Shown here: positions 11,230 through 23,785 of the stretch, piece after piece
Position numbering within the stretch: position 1 is the stretch's first letter
Layout: each line of letters begins with the position of its first letter
Assembly: GCA_029747015.1 (NCBI GenBank)
Contig: JAKOGI010000081.1
Location: 471,001 to 535,000 of the forward strand
Reading direction: 5' to 3'
Source: Carnegiea gigantea
Taxonomy: Eukaryota; Streptophyta; Magnoliopsida; Caryophyllales; Cactaceae
Length of the DNA: 64,000 bases
Notes under the pieces: model-generated
The model's input: only the letters and a program-made list of their open reading frames with translations
Told to the model about the DNA's origin: nothing
The model's database searches: none
Made by a program: the position numbers and the translations under genes

Positions 11230-11986
11230 TTTTTACCTCCACAGTCAATTAAGGAGGAGGGAGCCAAAAGTGATTTTCTTGTTGGAAGCTAAACTCAGCA
11301 AAGGTGAGATGGATGCCTTAATCACTAGCTCGAGAAATTACTCTGCTATAGCAGTGGATGCAAGGACTCATTCAGGTGGAGTTGCTTTATGTTGGTAAAA
11401 GGGTATTGATGTGACTTTGAGATTGTATACCTCTAACCATACTGAAGCTCATGCAAAATGGACAGTTGAGGGACCTCTGTGGCGGTTCACAAGAGTATGT
11501 GGTTGGCAAAAAGATTATAACAAATGGTATACTTGTGCTATGATTAAGGATCTTAGATCTCATTCAACCATAGGTTGGCTTATAGGAGTGGATGTGAACA
11601 AAATTTTCAAAAACTATGAGAAATCAGATGGTCCTTTGAAGCCCCCAGGAGCCTTTAGATATCTTCTATAACGCATTTGTAATTACGACATATTTGATCT
11701 TGGGTTTGAAGATTATAAGTTCATTTCATCCAATAGGTTAAGAAGTGATGAGCTAGTGGAAGAAAGGCTCAATCATGTTCGCACAACTTCTAACTGGTTG
11801 TGTTTGTTTTCCAAAATTATAGTTCTACATCTTAACGAGAGAATCTCAGCATTTACCTATTTTTCTAAGATTTCAAATGGGGGGAGGCGGCACAAGGAGG
11901 AAGGGGAGGCAGTTTTAGTTTGCAAAAATGTGGGTCATGGATTAGGCATGTGCTTCTGTGATAACTTCATCTTGGGAAAGTACTAA
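11230..11986 (+). pseudogene. L1-A AP endonuclease domain, broken
   Basis: The frames show FLLEAKLSKGEMDALI (about 11277), SGGVALCW (11375-11398), then GWLIGVDVNKIF (about 11573), where the family has a Gly-Asp-Phe-Asn-Glu block and this copy has Asp-Val-Asn-Lys. FDLGFEDYKFISSN (about 11693) and DELVEERLNHV (about 11748) follow. The domain nicks the target DNA in target-primed reverse transcription. Stops at about 11397 and 11669 and a frameshift break it. Confidence 0.7.
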
Positions 11987-12462
11987 ATGTCCTACTGCAG
12001 TGAAAAATTTACTAATCAAATTTGAGGCATGTTCTAAGGCACTGTTTAATTGGAACATATATCACTTTGGCAATGTGCATGTGAAGATTGAAGAGCTAGA
12101 AAATTCCCTAAAGCTAACTCATGATGCAGAAAGGTAGGCTGAAACTCTTGAGGAGTTACGGGATGGGGGAAAAGGGCTAAGACTAGGTTCCTACAGTACA
12201 ACAATTCCAATTCCTGTTGGTTTCAAGTTAGAAGGACTACCAATCAAATTATTGCCCTCAAAGATGAAGCAGAAGAGCTGAGAAGCAACGAAGCAGAGAT
12301 TGTGAATGTTGTTTTAGATTCTTTTCCAACTTGTTCAACTCGAAAAATCCAACTGACATTGGTGGCATGTTGGACAATATGGAGAGAAAGGTCTTTGATG
12401 CTATGAACTCTATTCTTTGTGTTGCTTATAATGAAGGGGAGGTCTTCAAATCCTAGAAATAA

Positions 12463-13560
12463 ATGCAACTAGGTAAGGCTCCCGGTCTGGATAGCTTTAA
12501 CTCTTTCGCTTATCAAAAATTGTTGGGAGTGGTGAGGAAAGATACGTGTATAGTTATGCTCGAAATCTTCAATGGTGGCCCTATGTTGAGTAATCTAAAC
12601 CACACAAACGTTACTCTAATCCCACAAAAAAAAAAAATACAAATGCTATGATTAGCTTCAGACTCATCAGCTTACATAATGTGGTCTCTAAGATGGTCAC
12701 TAAAGTTGTTGTAAACATATTGAAACTCATCCTCCTAGATATTATTTCTAATAAATCAAAGTGTTTTTACTCTGGGAAGATTGACTACAGATAATATTTT
12801 AGAGGCTTTTGAGATTTTTCATTCTCTGTGAAGGTCTTTGGGAATGAATGACAACATGGCTTTAAAACTTGATACGGTAAAGGCTTATGCTGGGTTAGGT
12901 GGTCTTTTTTGCTCAGAATCATGCTTAAAATGGGTTTTAGGGTTGATTGTGTTGGCTTAGGGACGAAGTGTGTTGAAAGCACAATCATATCATTCATCAC
13001 TACAGGGAAACAGATGCATCAAACCTTCCCATGGACTTTATCAGGGTACCCCTCTATCTCCATACTTCTTTTTGTTTTGTTCTACTACGGCCTTTCGTGG
13101 CTGGCCATCAAGCTAACAGGGAAGAACGTATTGTGGGTCAGAAAGTTGTTGCGTATGCACCCCCTGTTTCTCACTTGCTCTTTGCCCATGACTTAGTTTT
13201 TCTGTAAGGTAGACACTAATCAAGCTCTTAGTATCAACAACATAATTTCTCGTTATGAGCAGGCATCTGGTTAAAAAGTGAATATTTACAAAACTAACGT
13301 CTATTTTGTAAATGGTGTACATTCTGATGTCTGTGTGCAAATCATTAAAGATCTTGGCAATCAAGAAGCGGAATCATATGGCATGTGTTACGGACTTCCT
13401 ACTTTTGTTTGTCATTCAAAACAACAAACCTTTTGTCTCTATTAAATACAAAGTGACTAAATGATAGACTAATTGGATGGACAGATTGATTTCGTGCATG
13501 GGAAGGGAAGTGCTAATAAAGATCGTGGCCCAAGCAATCGCCGCCAATGCAATGAGTGTT
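12463..13560 (+). pseudogene. L1-A reverse transcriptase domain, broken
   Basis: Recognisable RT blocks are KAPGLDSFNSFAYQ (about 12475), NVTLIPQKK (about 12607), ALKLDTVKAY (about 12860) and LLFAHDLVF (about 13173-13199). The last is the catalytic box, with FAHD where FADD is expected. The blocks are split over at least three frames with several stops. This is the L1-type pol seen again in L1-B and L1-C. Confidence 0.75.
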
Positions 13561-14890
13561 TTTAAATTGCCTGTTAATTTATGTCAATCATATTCGATCC
13601 ATTACTACTCATTTTTGGTGGGGAAATGATATTAACGAAAGGAAGATCTATTGGGTTGATGAGAACAAATTGTGTGATTGCAAGGATGATAGGGGTTTGG
13701 GGTTTTATGACTTGGATAATTTTAAAAAGGCCATGTTGTCAAAACAATTTTGGCGATTGCTATAATTTTCTAATTCTTTGGTTGTTAGAATACTGAAAGC
13801 AATATATTTTCCAAATTGTGACATACTGGAGGCAACATTTGGTTACCAATCAAGTTGTATCCGGAGAAGTATTCTAAGGTCGATGAAGGTTATTGAGATG
13901 GGGTCTTGATGGATGGTTGGCAGGGCTGACTCTTTGAACATTGGGATTACTAAATGAATATCGAGAACTGCATTGTTTCGGGTGGTTTCATCTATAAAGC
14001 CTGATGGAAAAGTACAAATTTATTTGACCTCATTAATACTGATTTGGGTTGTCGGCACTCTAAAATTCTAAATGATATCTTTTTACCTTGTGATTCGCAG
14101 TTAATTCTAAAAATCCCTATATCTCAATGTGGCCCCCTGATAAAAGTGCTTGGTATTTTAATGCATTGGTAATTTTTTTGTTAAATCATTCAAACACATG
14201 ATCAGGGACACCAAAAGTGTTGTTTATAAAGCATCAACGTCATGTGATAGTAATCCTTTGTGAAAATGTTTGCGTAACTTACAGTCCCCATCCTAGAATC
14301 AAAATGTTTGGATGGAAATTGTGTGATTCGGCCATTGCTTCCAAAGTAAATTTGGCAAAGAGGCTTCAGGATGTTAACATGAACTGTGATGTATGTAGTG
14401 CTATTGAAGAGTTTAACGAACATATTTTTTTTCTTGTGCAATTGGCTCATGAAATTTGGATGTAGCTCTGATGAACCCATTTACGTTGATGTTAGGGGGT
14501 ACTCCTGGCCAACGACTGACTATTCTTTGTGAAGTGCCACAAACAACCAAATTCAGGATGTTTAGGCTATCTTGTGGGAGGTATGGAATGTGAGGAATCA
14601 CTTCATTTTGGGTTGTTGAGCTTTTGTTTTTGTTAAAAGGTTTAGGTTGAGGCATAGGCAATCCTTCAATCTGTAACTCATATCCTTTGTTAACATTGAC
14701 AACCACTACCTAGGGTCTTTGGAAGATCATTTCGACATGGTGAACTGGATATGGATTTGTGACTAGAGATTTTGAAGGAGTGGTTGTTGCCATGGGTGTT
14801 TATCTGGGCATTAATTTTACGGATCCATCGGTGCAGGAAGCAAAAGCCTGCCTTTTTGCTTTGAACAAGAGTCAAGAAACTTGATATCGA
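13561..14890 (+). pseudogene. L1-A C-terminus: linker, zf-RVT and RNase H remnant
   Basis: The linker contains THFWWGNDINERKIYW (about 13597) and GLGFYDLDNFKKAMLSKQFW (about 13699), both characteristic of the plant L1 post-RT region. The zf-RVT piece shows FGWKLCDSAIASKVNLAKRL (about 14307) and NCDVCSAIEEFNEHIFF (about 14384). An RNase H scrap (GVVVAMGVYLGINF and QEAKACLFALNKSQE, 14776-14876) lies near the 3' end. There are stops throughout. Confidence 0.65.
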
Positions 14891-14930
14891 AGGGGACTTG
14901 ATTGATATATGAATCTATCCCACTTTGTTG

Positions 14931-16117
14931 TTAAAAAATAAAAATTCTGAAATTATCGCACTATGACTACGTTACGCTCTAACGTTTTTGAACCAAATGA
15001 CCCCTCGGATGTTCCTCTTCATGCAAAAGACCTAAAAATAATGTACCATAAGCAATCTACTATAAATGCTAGATTTTATCAAATACTATTGCACACATGA
15101 TGAGAAAGGTATGGATAACTAAGCTTAAAAACTTACTCATACTTATATTTACTTCTCCATATGTACGGGTATGATAGTTGCATTGCAATCAAGTAGAAGT
15201 TTTTAACATACTATCATCCTCGAAGATCATAAATCAAAGGGTATTGGTAGATCTACAAATTTTAATGAAATTACCTACATTATATGGAGAAAACACCACA
15301 TTTTTCGATGGTAGTGTCCCACACCCCACCAACTTAGTGTCCAGCTACAAAAGTCTTAAGTTATGCTGAATCACAAAGTTTGGTCTAATGTCCAATGATG
15401 GCTAAAGCCCAATGCACCAATTAATTTCCTCGTTACAATGAATATGGGTGCACTCGAATAAAGGTGAAAGCCCTAGTTTGAGCTTCGCTAGGCTTCACCT
15501 TACTTACTAAGCACTAGTTAAGTTTGGTCAAAAGCAAATCTAACCGATCCAAATCAAGACCTCGACATTATATGTTTTTCATATTATTCGAATAGTCATG
15601 TCATCAGTTTAAAAAGTATTTTAATCTTAAAAGATTATCTAGATGGACAAGCCATAGCATTTATATCTTTAATAGTTAAATTATAAGTATAATTATAGAA
15701 TAGTGCATATCTCCCTTCCAAAATAAATAAACTAGCGCAACCGAGTAAATTTGAGCCAAAATTCCACATGGTTAGACTAAACTAACCAAGTACTATAGTC
15801 GAGTCCAAGTTGGACAAAGCTTTGATGAACCACATGTTGACCAACGTGTACCTAAGGCTTTGACGAGTCATCTCCCCTCATTTTATGGCCTAAAGTAATA
15901 ATTTACTCCTCATCAATTTCAATCTCACACGGTAGGGAGTATAACAAAGAACTTCTATTATAACCAATAGATCAAGATTTATTGGCTTAACAAATTTCAT
16001 TTGTGCTTCACAGTTATATACATGCAAATTGTTTTGTATGTGAAAGGAAATGTGGTGATCTAAATTTATTAATCAAAACCATTTAACCATTAACATGGCA
16101 TACCGTTTCTTGCCAAG
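14931..16117. other. No feature recognised
   Basis: Intergenic sequence of ordinary composition. The short open frame at 15178-15369 has no recognisable motif, and I do not call it a gene. Confidence 0.45.
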
Positions 16118-16620
16118 ATGGTATTTTCATCAACGCAAGCAACTATGTTAAGGAACTTTGAAAGTATGGCCTTAAAACTTCAAAGCATGCCAAAACTCCA
16201 ATGGCCTCTTGCACAAAGCTTGACATGGATCAAGGTGGTAAGCCATCCCTGGAAAGCTATATAGAGATATGATTGGGGCTCTTTTATATCTAGCAAGTAG
16301 ACTTAATATAATATTCAGTGTAAGCTTGTGTATAAGACTCCAAGATACCCCTAAGAAATCTCACCTCAAGGCTGTGAAAAGAATATTCAAATATCTTGCT
16401 AGTAACAAAGACCTTGGTCTATGGTTTTCTAGGGATGATGACTTTGAACTTGTAAGATACTATGATGTTGACTATATATGTTATAAAGCGGATATATAAA
16501 GTACTTAAAGTTCATATTAGTTCTTTGGCTAGTCCCCGACATCATAGCATTCAAAGACACAGAATTCAATGACATTATCAACTGTTAAAGACATAATACA
16601 TTGCATATAACGCCCTCTAT
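16118..16620 (+). pseudogene. Ty1/copia pol fragment (RT to RNase H connection)
   Basis: The left part reads IFINASNYVKEL and KYGLKTSKHAKTPMASCTKL with TGA stops at about 16159 and 16268. After a frameshift, 16269-16499 gives ALLYLASRLNIIFSVSLC, SHLKAVKRIFKYLASNKDLG and FELVRYYDVDYICYKAD, and 16560-16600 gives HSKTQNSMTLSTVK. These are the conserved copia RT C-terminus and RNase H. No LTR, integrase or gag was seen, so this is an isolated scrap. Confidence 0.8.
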
Positions 16621-18667
16621 TCCCTAATTATCATAGTCTAACTATTTATTGTTTATAATCATAGTGGAAGTCCCTTAATTGGAGGCATTACTGTCATCCT
16701 GAATTGGACAAGGTTTCCGTGAACTATGTTATTTCATATACCATTTCACAATCACAAAGTCTACCAAAATTAACGGTAAGAGAGTACATGCATCACATTA
16801 TTTGGTTTTGTAATACAAACTATAACTTGGTTAGGAGTTATTAAACACATCAGTAGACAATTTTATCCAAAAAATTTATAAAGCGATATGTCTTTAAGAG
16901 TGCTAGCTTGAACATCACTGTGGGCACCTAGTTAGCTAACCTTCAGCAAAAATACCACGTTCCTCATCTAATTCTTGCTAGTTTCTGGTTTGTTAGGAGG
17001 ATGGCTATTTATTGATCCCTTACCTAAAACAAAAAATACAAAATATTTCGAATAGTGAGTCTAAGCTCAATAGTATATCCCTATGCTGCAAAAATAAACT
17101 TCTTGTTCAGTTTAGTTGGGCGCCCGCATTTTAAAACATTTTAATTCGAAAAGAGGAGAGAGAGAAAGTGTGATTGACACCACTTTGTTGACTATTATCT
17201 AAAAGTGGAACCCATGTTGACGTCTGAAGCGATCATTAAGATAAGTGACCTCCCAGACTGATTGGGAAGTCTGAGCTGTAGCCTGTAGGTAAACCGAAGG
17301 GCGTGAGCTCTGATGTTTGTTAAGTAATTGCAGCCACTTATTAAGTGACACAACATTGTTTCAAAATAATTCATTACATGAATATTACATGAACCCTGTA
17401 TAATTTGAGAAACATGTGAGTTTTTGAAAAGAACATGCAATAAACTTACCTGATTTCTCTCACCTTTTTAATGAAAAATATGCATTACGACGTGAAACAA
17501 CAGAAGGGGCCTTGCTTCTGCTCCAGATGTATAATTTTACGATTAGTACGAATTTAGATAATTTTGTTAAATTTTCTAGCTTGATAACTAATTCAAATTT
17601 CCTTTGACTCTTCCTTTAACTATTAATATACCCATCATCATTTACTTAAACATAAATGGATTTTATTTCTCTCTGGTTTAACTTTTTAAAAATATTGTTG
17701 TTACTAAGATATTCACTATTGCGAATACAGATATTGGATACACTATGATGATAGTTATATATCTTATTTACTATGAACAGGCAATTATTAAGAAATATAA
17801 CAATAAAAGATTTTTTTAGCATTACTATCATCATCATCATTATCATCATTACCATCATCACTATTATTATTATTATTATTTCCCTGTGGAATCTTACCAT
17901 AGATAATTTTTTATAAAAATAATAAATAAGTCATGAATCAGATAAAACTATTGTAACCAATTAACTTTAAAAAAATCAGTGGGAATTCAAAATTAGTTTA
18001 AGATATTATAAATTAATTTTTGTTTTTTTCAGTTTGCAAATAATTATGGGAGTGGAGTTTTTCACTTAACTTTAAAAACTTATTGTACTTTTTAGAAGAT
18101 GCGCTAATAATTTTTCCAGAAATTACATGGATTATGAACGAAATTTACTATACTTTGTTATTACAATTACAAAAACTCAAAATTTTTTCATGCATCACAT
18201 GGTTACATGAAAATAAAATAGAACATCCTAAATTTTGACACATGTCATTCTTACATAATTTGCCTCTTTTTTAAAACAAAAGTTATCATCCGTATTGTTA
18301 GAAAATAATTCATTATATTTTATTAATGCATTATATCGAAAGTCAAGCATTATTATTACCAAAAGTCACTATATTTTTCAACGTTTTTGTGAGGTAAGAT
18401 TATATACCCTTCAGCACATATCCTTATTCTCATTATGATATGTGAAAGTGTGCAATAATTTTATATTATGTTTTTTTTCTCAAAGTATAAATTCTAACAA
18501 TATCCAAGGAACTATATATCAAATTCATTAATATAATATGTATGTACATATTGTATGTACATATTCAAATAAGTTAATCATAATCTATTTGTATACATAG
18601 GAAGTCTTATAATTTCTACTATATCGTAACTATATTAGAAAACTATTAATTTAAACGAATAACTTAA
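16621..18667. other. AT-rich sequence with an ATC/ATT microsatellite and a decayed Helitron-like end
   Basis: No gene was found. The recognised items are the trinucleotide run at about 17818-17882 and the sequence at 18187-18202, which matches the Helitron-like hairpin at 24686-24701 except for four transitions. The left TIR of the large Harbinger element begins at 18668. Confidence 0.45.
17818..17882. repeat. Trinucleotide microsatellite (ATC/ATT)n
   Basis: Repeated tcatca/ttatta triplets run from 17825 to 17880 with a few interruptions. They create a Met/Ile-rich open frame on the minus strand that is not a gene. Confidence 0.85.
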
Positions 18668-18839
18668 GAGCATATGCAGCGTCTCACTCGCCCAAGCAGA
18701 GAGAAAGCTGAGCGAGGGACGTGTCGGCTTGAGGGTATGCAGCGAGCGGCTCAGGCGCGCGGCTCGGCGAGCCGCTACGGGTCGCGAGGCGGCCCTTCAA
18801 ATTTTTTTTGTTCCTTCCCCCCCAAAACGACGTCGTTTT

Positions 18840-20986
18840 AGGGGGTTTGACTGCTCTTTTTTTTTTTTTTTTTTAAACTGGTACGGCTGGCCTGGGGAAG
18901 AAATTGACAAAAGCCTGGAGAAAGCATGGCTGGGAACTGCTAGGCAGGCAAAGCAACGAGAATCTTGCCTTTTGAATTGTTTTTTTTTTTTGGTATCTAT
19001 GAATTTGTGTATGAATGTATGCAATAGCTTGTGTTTTTCTCACACTCACAAATTCATTCATCTCTCCCCCTATGTTTTCAATATATCATTTTTCTTTGCA
19101 TCTATATTCAGTTTTTATATCAAGGAAGAAGTGAAAGAAAGAGTAAGAATTTATATTGTTGGCTTCCTTAAATGTTTAATGCTTGTATATTGAAGTTGAT
19201 GTTTTATTTCACTAATATTGTTATTTTTGAACTTGTTGGTTTGTTTATTTTTAGTTCATATATTTATGATAATTATTATATGTTTTTAATATAGTAGCTA
19301 TGATTTTATTTATCAAATGTTTTGGTAGAATAATTTTAGTGATGTTATTAAAAGATTTATGGGCATAAAAGTAGGATTCACTCTTTGGTGTAATTAAAAG
19401 AATTATATGTTAATGAATATGTTAATAAAGTGAAGAAATTTGTATAATTTTGTTCTCTATGGTGAGACATTTTTAGCAACAACGAAGGGAAGTTATAAAT
19501 TTATAAATTCATTTGTGTTAAATTCTTTATTTTGTACTTTTAAAATTGGTAATTTTAGTTTCTAACATTGTTCTTGTTTGTATTTGTAGAGAAGTTTGAG
19601 TTGCTCTTTCAATCAACAAACAAGAAAATTGTAAGTTGCTATATAATTTTTAATGTGTTAGAAAAAATTATTATGTGGTAGTTGATATGTTAAATGTTAA
19701 AAACATTATCTTTTATTAATGTAGAAGCAATGAGATGAATAATATAGTGGACAAATTAATTTGAAATTTTTAAATATTATTTGTGTAAGTAGGAGATAAT
19801 TAAAATTTGATTATATGTTGTGATTATATGTTATTAACTTACCAATATGATTAAATGTTTTAGGAAACACTATGAGAATAATGTTTTCAAATGTTTGAGC
19901 ATGTGAATGAAGTTAAGATAATTAAATTGGTGGGATTCTTAGACTATTAATTTGGATATTTTTTTCTATAAGAGAAACAAAAAATATAGAAGAGAAATAA
20001 TTGAGATTCTGCCATGAAAGATTGTTTGGCTAAAAGAGTCTCTTTTTTGGTTGTCCTCTAATAATGGCTTGGAATATACCTGTACAAGTAGTAAGTTCAG
20101 GTAATATAATAGATAGTGTAACATACATTTCAAAAATACCCAAATCTTAGTGATTAAGATGGTTTACCCACTAACACTAGTACTTCAAGTTTAGATTGCT
20201 TTGACTATTTAGAGGGAAAATTGAATCTACCCATATGCTATGACTTTGGTGGTTACGACAACAATAAAAATCAGTAAAATGGTGGGTCGGAAAATATGCG
20301 TACATTATTCTTCATCGGTTTAGTAATTAAATGTTTAAGTTATGAGAAAAATGAACACATTATTGATTTCATTTGAGTAAATTGAGCTACGATACGGATT
20401 TAACAAAATCGTAGCAGAAAGTAGATAATGTACACATTATTTTTGTGCTTTAATTTGTGAGATTTATGTATATATATATTTTCGTGTTTGTATACATTTC
20501 ATTTTGTAGTCATTTTGATCCATCATATCTCAAACTTGTTGGTTATTGCTATCATTCAGCTGTCTACTAATCAACTTCAAAATATATACATGGGATATTT
20601 ATTAGATATGATTTTCATGAGGATGATCTTGCTAAATGATCATTGCAAAAAATCGTACAAGAAAATTGCGGTGTAATTTCTAGGAAAAAGTTTATGTTCA
20701 ACATATGGGTGCTTTTTTCTTAGGGTTTTTTTTTTTTTTGAGTTCTTGTTTAATATGGTTTTGGTCACCACCACAATCCATAAATGCTATAAGTTAGTGA
20801 AAGGAATATGTTAATGACTATGATAATTCAAATTAATATGTTACTTAATAACAAGGATTTGTATATGGTAATATGTTTATATGTTCACATGATTATATGT
20901 AATGTCATGACCTTCATTTACTATAAGTCACTAATATATTAAATACGGTTAATTACAAATTTGTAGGTGGTAGCTTGATCTAAAAT
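18840..20986 (+). other. Harbinger 5' leader / promoter region, no coding sequence called
   Basis: About 2.1 kb of AT-rich sequence between the GC-rich left end and ORF1. It has homopolymer T runs (18857-18874, 18980-18991, 20727-20739) and no motif-bearing frame. The 154-codon frame at 18729-19193 is read through repeats and poly(T) and is not considered a gene. A splice acceptor-like TTTGTAG at about 20961-20967 precedes the ORF1 start, so an upstream non-coding exon is possible. Confidence 0.45.
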
Positions 20987-22159
20987 ATGGACCCTAACAC
21001 TCCCCTATCATTTATGAGCTTGCTCGATGGTGACGATTCACCCCAAGTTGGGGGAAACAGTGCTACTCCAATCCCCGCACACAATCCCCATGCGTCATAC
21101 CCCCCATATGTACCACAAAACTACTATCCTTATCCGCATCATTCATATTACCCACCCTACCTTAGCTCGAGGATTCCAGGTGGTTCAAGTAAGAATCCTT
21201 GACCATATCCTTTACCATATTACACATCAATACATAATGAACCTTTCAATATGCACGGGAGTGAATACCCGTACCACCCTCCTTACTATCCACCGCCACC
21301 TCCTTATCGACATTACCTTTCTGCGGGGAGCAACTCCACCCCCTCATCCACACCAACAGGGTCACCGGTTGGGTTGGGCCAATCTGGGGCGAACATTAAG
21401 GCAAGTACTGATGAGGGTGATGGGGAGAAAGTAACGGGATGAACTGTTGGTGGTGCGAAAAAGTGAACTGTTGACGAAGATCAACGGCTTATTCGGTCAT
21501 GGATAAATGTAGGCACAGATCCTATTGTCGAACCCAACCAAAAGAAGGCTAGCTGCTGGAATAGGGTGGCCTCGACTTTTAATGAGTACCGTCCACAAGG
21601 GGCATTAGCATGAATTTCAAAGACATGTAATAGCCGATGGTTTCGGTGCACCCCAATAGTGAATAAATGGATAGGTATTATGCTGGAAGTGGAACGCAGT
21701 AATCACAGTGGGTGGAATGATGCGAAGATTCTGGAAGAGGCCCACAGATTGTACACTGAGCGTACAACGAAAAAGTTTGAGTTGGAGCATTGGTATGAGA
21801 TGCTCAAGGACCAGCCAAAGTGGAGGGTAATATGTGACCCACCTAAGTCAGGGTTAGGATCATCAAAAAGGTCCAAACCTAACAGTGAAGAGGCTGGAGA
21901 TGAAGGTGTCGGCGGGAGTGAAAGACCCGAAGGCTGGAAAGCCGCAAAGAGAAGGATGAAACAAAAGGCGAACAACATCATAGTTGATCTAGTAACAACT
22001 GAGCTGAAGAACATAAAGAGTGCCAATGCTGATATGAATGAAATGTTCAAGGAGTTCATCATCACAGCAAAACAAGAAAAAACTCAAAAGATTATGATGA
22101 GGGAAGCAAAACTGAGGAGAGAGGAGGAGAGAATAATGATGATGGCACCTCCACAATGA
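20987..22159 (+). pseudogene. Harbinger ORF1: Myb/SANT-like DNA-binding protein, four in-frame stops
   Basis: One continuous frame of 391 codons from the ATG at 20987 to the TGA at 22157-22159, with no frameshift, interrupted by TGA at 21200-21202, 21440-21442, 21464-21466 and 21611-21613. The N-terminus is Pro/Tyr-rich (PPYYPPPPPY). A trihelix/Myb-like domain follows (DEDQRLIRSWINVGTDPIV, SCWNRVASTFNEY, NSRWFRCTPIVNKW, about 21475-21680). A Lys/Glu-rich helical C-terminus (about 21960-22150) resembles the region after SANT-like domains in plant Harbinger ORF1. In the family, ORF1 binds the element ends and works with the transposase. The stops are probably decayed CGA or TGG codons. Confidence 0.8.
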
Positions 22160-22566
22160 CTCCTGAACAAGCAGCGTACTATGAGCAAATGAAAGCGGAA
22201 ATAATGCAAAGGAGATTTGGAAGCTCATGATCACATCAGTAATATGTCTCCCCTCCCCCTAATGTTCTAGATGAGGAGAACTATGTATGTCATTGTATGT
22301 TGTAACAGCCTATTATATTGCGTTTGTTTTCCATGTGTTGTATTAGACATGAGTTTCGTATAATCATGTTATGATATGAAGTTATGCAAAATGGGTGTGT
22401 TTATTATTGTTTAATAAAATGGTTGCTCTTCTGTACATTAACGTATAATCATTATTATGTTGCGCAGACAAATTCCAATGGATCATTTTAATGTCAGCAC
22501 GCTGCCTATTAAGGAGGAATCATCGCCCTCTTCCTCATCATATCTTCTTCATCAGATGACGATGTC

Positions 22567-23785
22567 ATGATCCCCGTCATGTCGGCGTACCTTCAATATC
22601 AACAACAAGTGCAAGAACAAATGATGTTCCTTATACAACTTAGGCAAGTAGCAACAGAGATGACGCCATTGGCGTCTAAGCCTCGGATGAAAAAGAGATG
22701 TATTAAGAGAGATAGAGAAGCTGCCCACAATCGCTTATACCAAGACTACTTTGCTGAAGATTCAGTGTACAACGAACATCATTTTCGGCGTAGATTCCGA
22801 ATGCGGAGGCACTTATTTCTCCGCATTGTCGAAGCACTCGGCAATTAGTCAGAGTACTTTCAGGTTAGGTATGATGGGGCCGCAAGGCGTGGGTTTTCGC
22901 CATTAACTAAATGTACCGCAGCCATGCGAATGCTTGCCTATGGTATAGCGGCTGATTGCGTTGATGAGTACTTGAAGATTGGTGCGAGCACCGCAATTGA
23001 ATGCCTGAAAAAGTTCGCCTCATGCGTCGTTGAGGTATTTGGGAGTAGTACTTGAGAAAAGCAAATCAAGCTGATGTTGATCGCTTACTGCAAGTTGCTA
23101 AAACCCGTGACTTTTTCGGTATGTTGGGAAGTATAGACTGCATGCACTGGGAGTGGAAGAATTGTCCAACGGCTTGGAGGGCATCATTTCAAAAGCAAGT
23201 TTACAAGGTGCAACAATAATCCTTGAAGTTGTTGCATCATACGACCTTTGGATATGGCATGCGTTCTTTGGGTTGCCTGGAAGTCTCAATGACATCAACG
23301 TCCTTGATCGCTCACCGGTTTTCCGAGAGATGTGCGAGGATCGGGCTCCTAAATGTGAGTATGTTGTCAATAACCGCCATTACAACATAGGATACTATCT
23401 TTCAGATGGAATTTATCCACAACGGGCAACATTTGTTAAAACGATCCCACTTTTCCAAGGGCCGAAGAAAAAACTATTCGCAGAACGTTAAGAATCAGTA
23501 AGGAAGGACGTTGAGCAAGTCTTCGGTGTGGTACAATCTCGATTTGCCATTGTACGTGGCCCCTCTCATATGATGGATCAAACAGAAATTGGTATTATTA
23601 TGAGAGCATGTGTGATACTCCATAATATGATTGTGGAGGACGAGCGGGATAACTACGAGCTTGCATTTGACTACGACGTTGTGGAGAAAACTGTCCCAGA
23701 GCCGTTGTTAACCACGACCAACATCCATGCTATGAGACGTACTTTCAACAATCATGCCAAGTTTGCAACTCCAAAACGCATTTAG
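22567..23785 (+). pseudogene. Harbinger DDE transposase (DDE_Tnp_4 / ALP1-like), broken
   Basis: The N-terminal helix region is open from 22567 to 22848 (HFRRRFRMRRHLFLRIVEAL) and ends in TAG. The catalytic core continues across two frame changes (near 23040 and 23205). The first Asp is in MLGSIDCMHWEWKNCPTAW (about 23119-23175), the second in GLPGSLNDINVLDRSPVF (about 23273) and the Glu in RKDVEQVFGVVQSRF (about 23502). A TAA at 23489-23491 separates the last two. All three DDE residues are still encoded, but no single frame joins them. The C-terminal RACVILHNMIVEDE motif (about 23600) is intact. Confidence 0.85.

Larger units (their letters stand above)
10200..14930 (+). mobile_element. L1-type LINE, degenerate copy (L1-A)
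   Basis: A plus-strand non-LTR retrotransposon with domains in standard plant L1 order: gag-like ORF1 (10200-11090), AP endonuclease (11230-11990), linker, reverse transcriptase (12463-13560), zf-RVT (14290-14470) and an RNase H remnant (14560-14890). All parts are crossed by stops and frameshifts. No clear poly(A) tail or target duplication was found near 14930, so the ends are approximate. It is the most decayed of the three L1 copies here. Confidence 0.85.

Noticed and set aside
18729..19193. 154-codon frame near the left end of the Harbinger element
   Set aside because: It reads through poly(T) runs and low-complexity sequence, with no motif and no splice link to ORF1.
21703..22065. 120-codon minus-strand frame opposite Harbinger ORF1
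   Set aside because: Antisense shadow of the Lys/Glu-rich ORF1 C-terminus.
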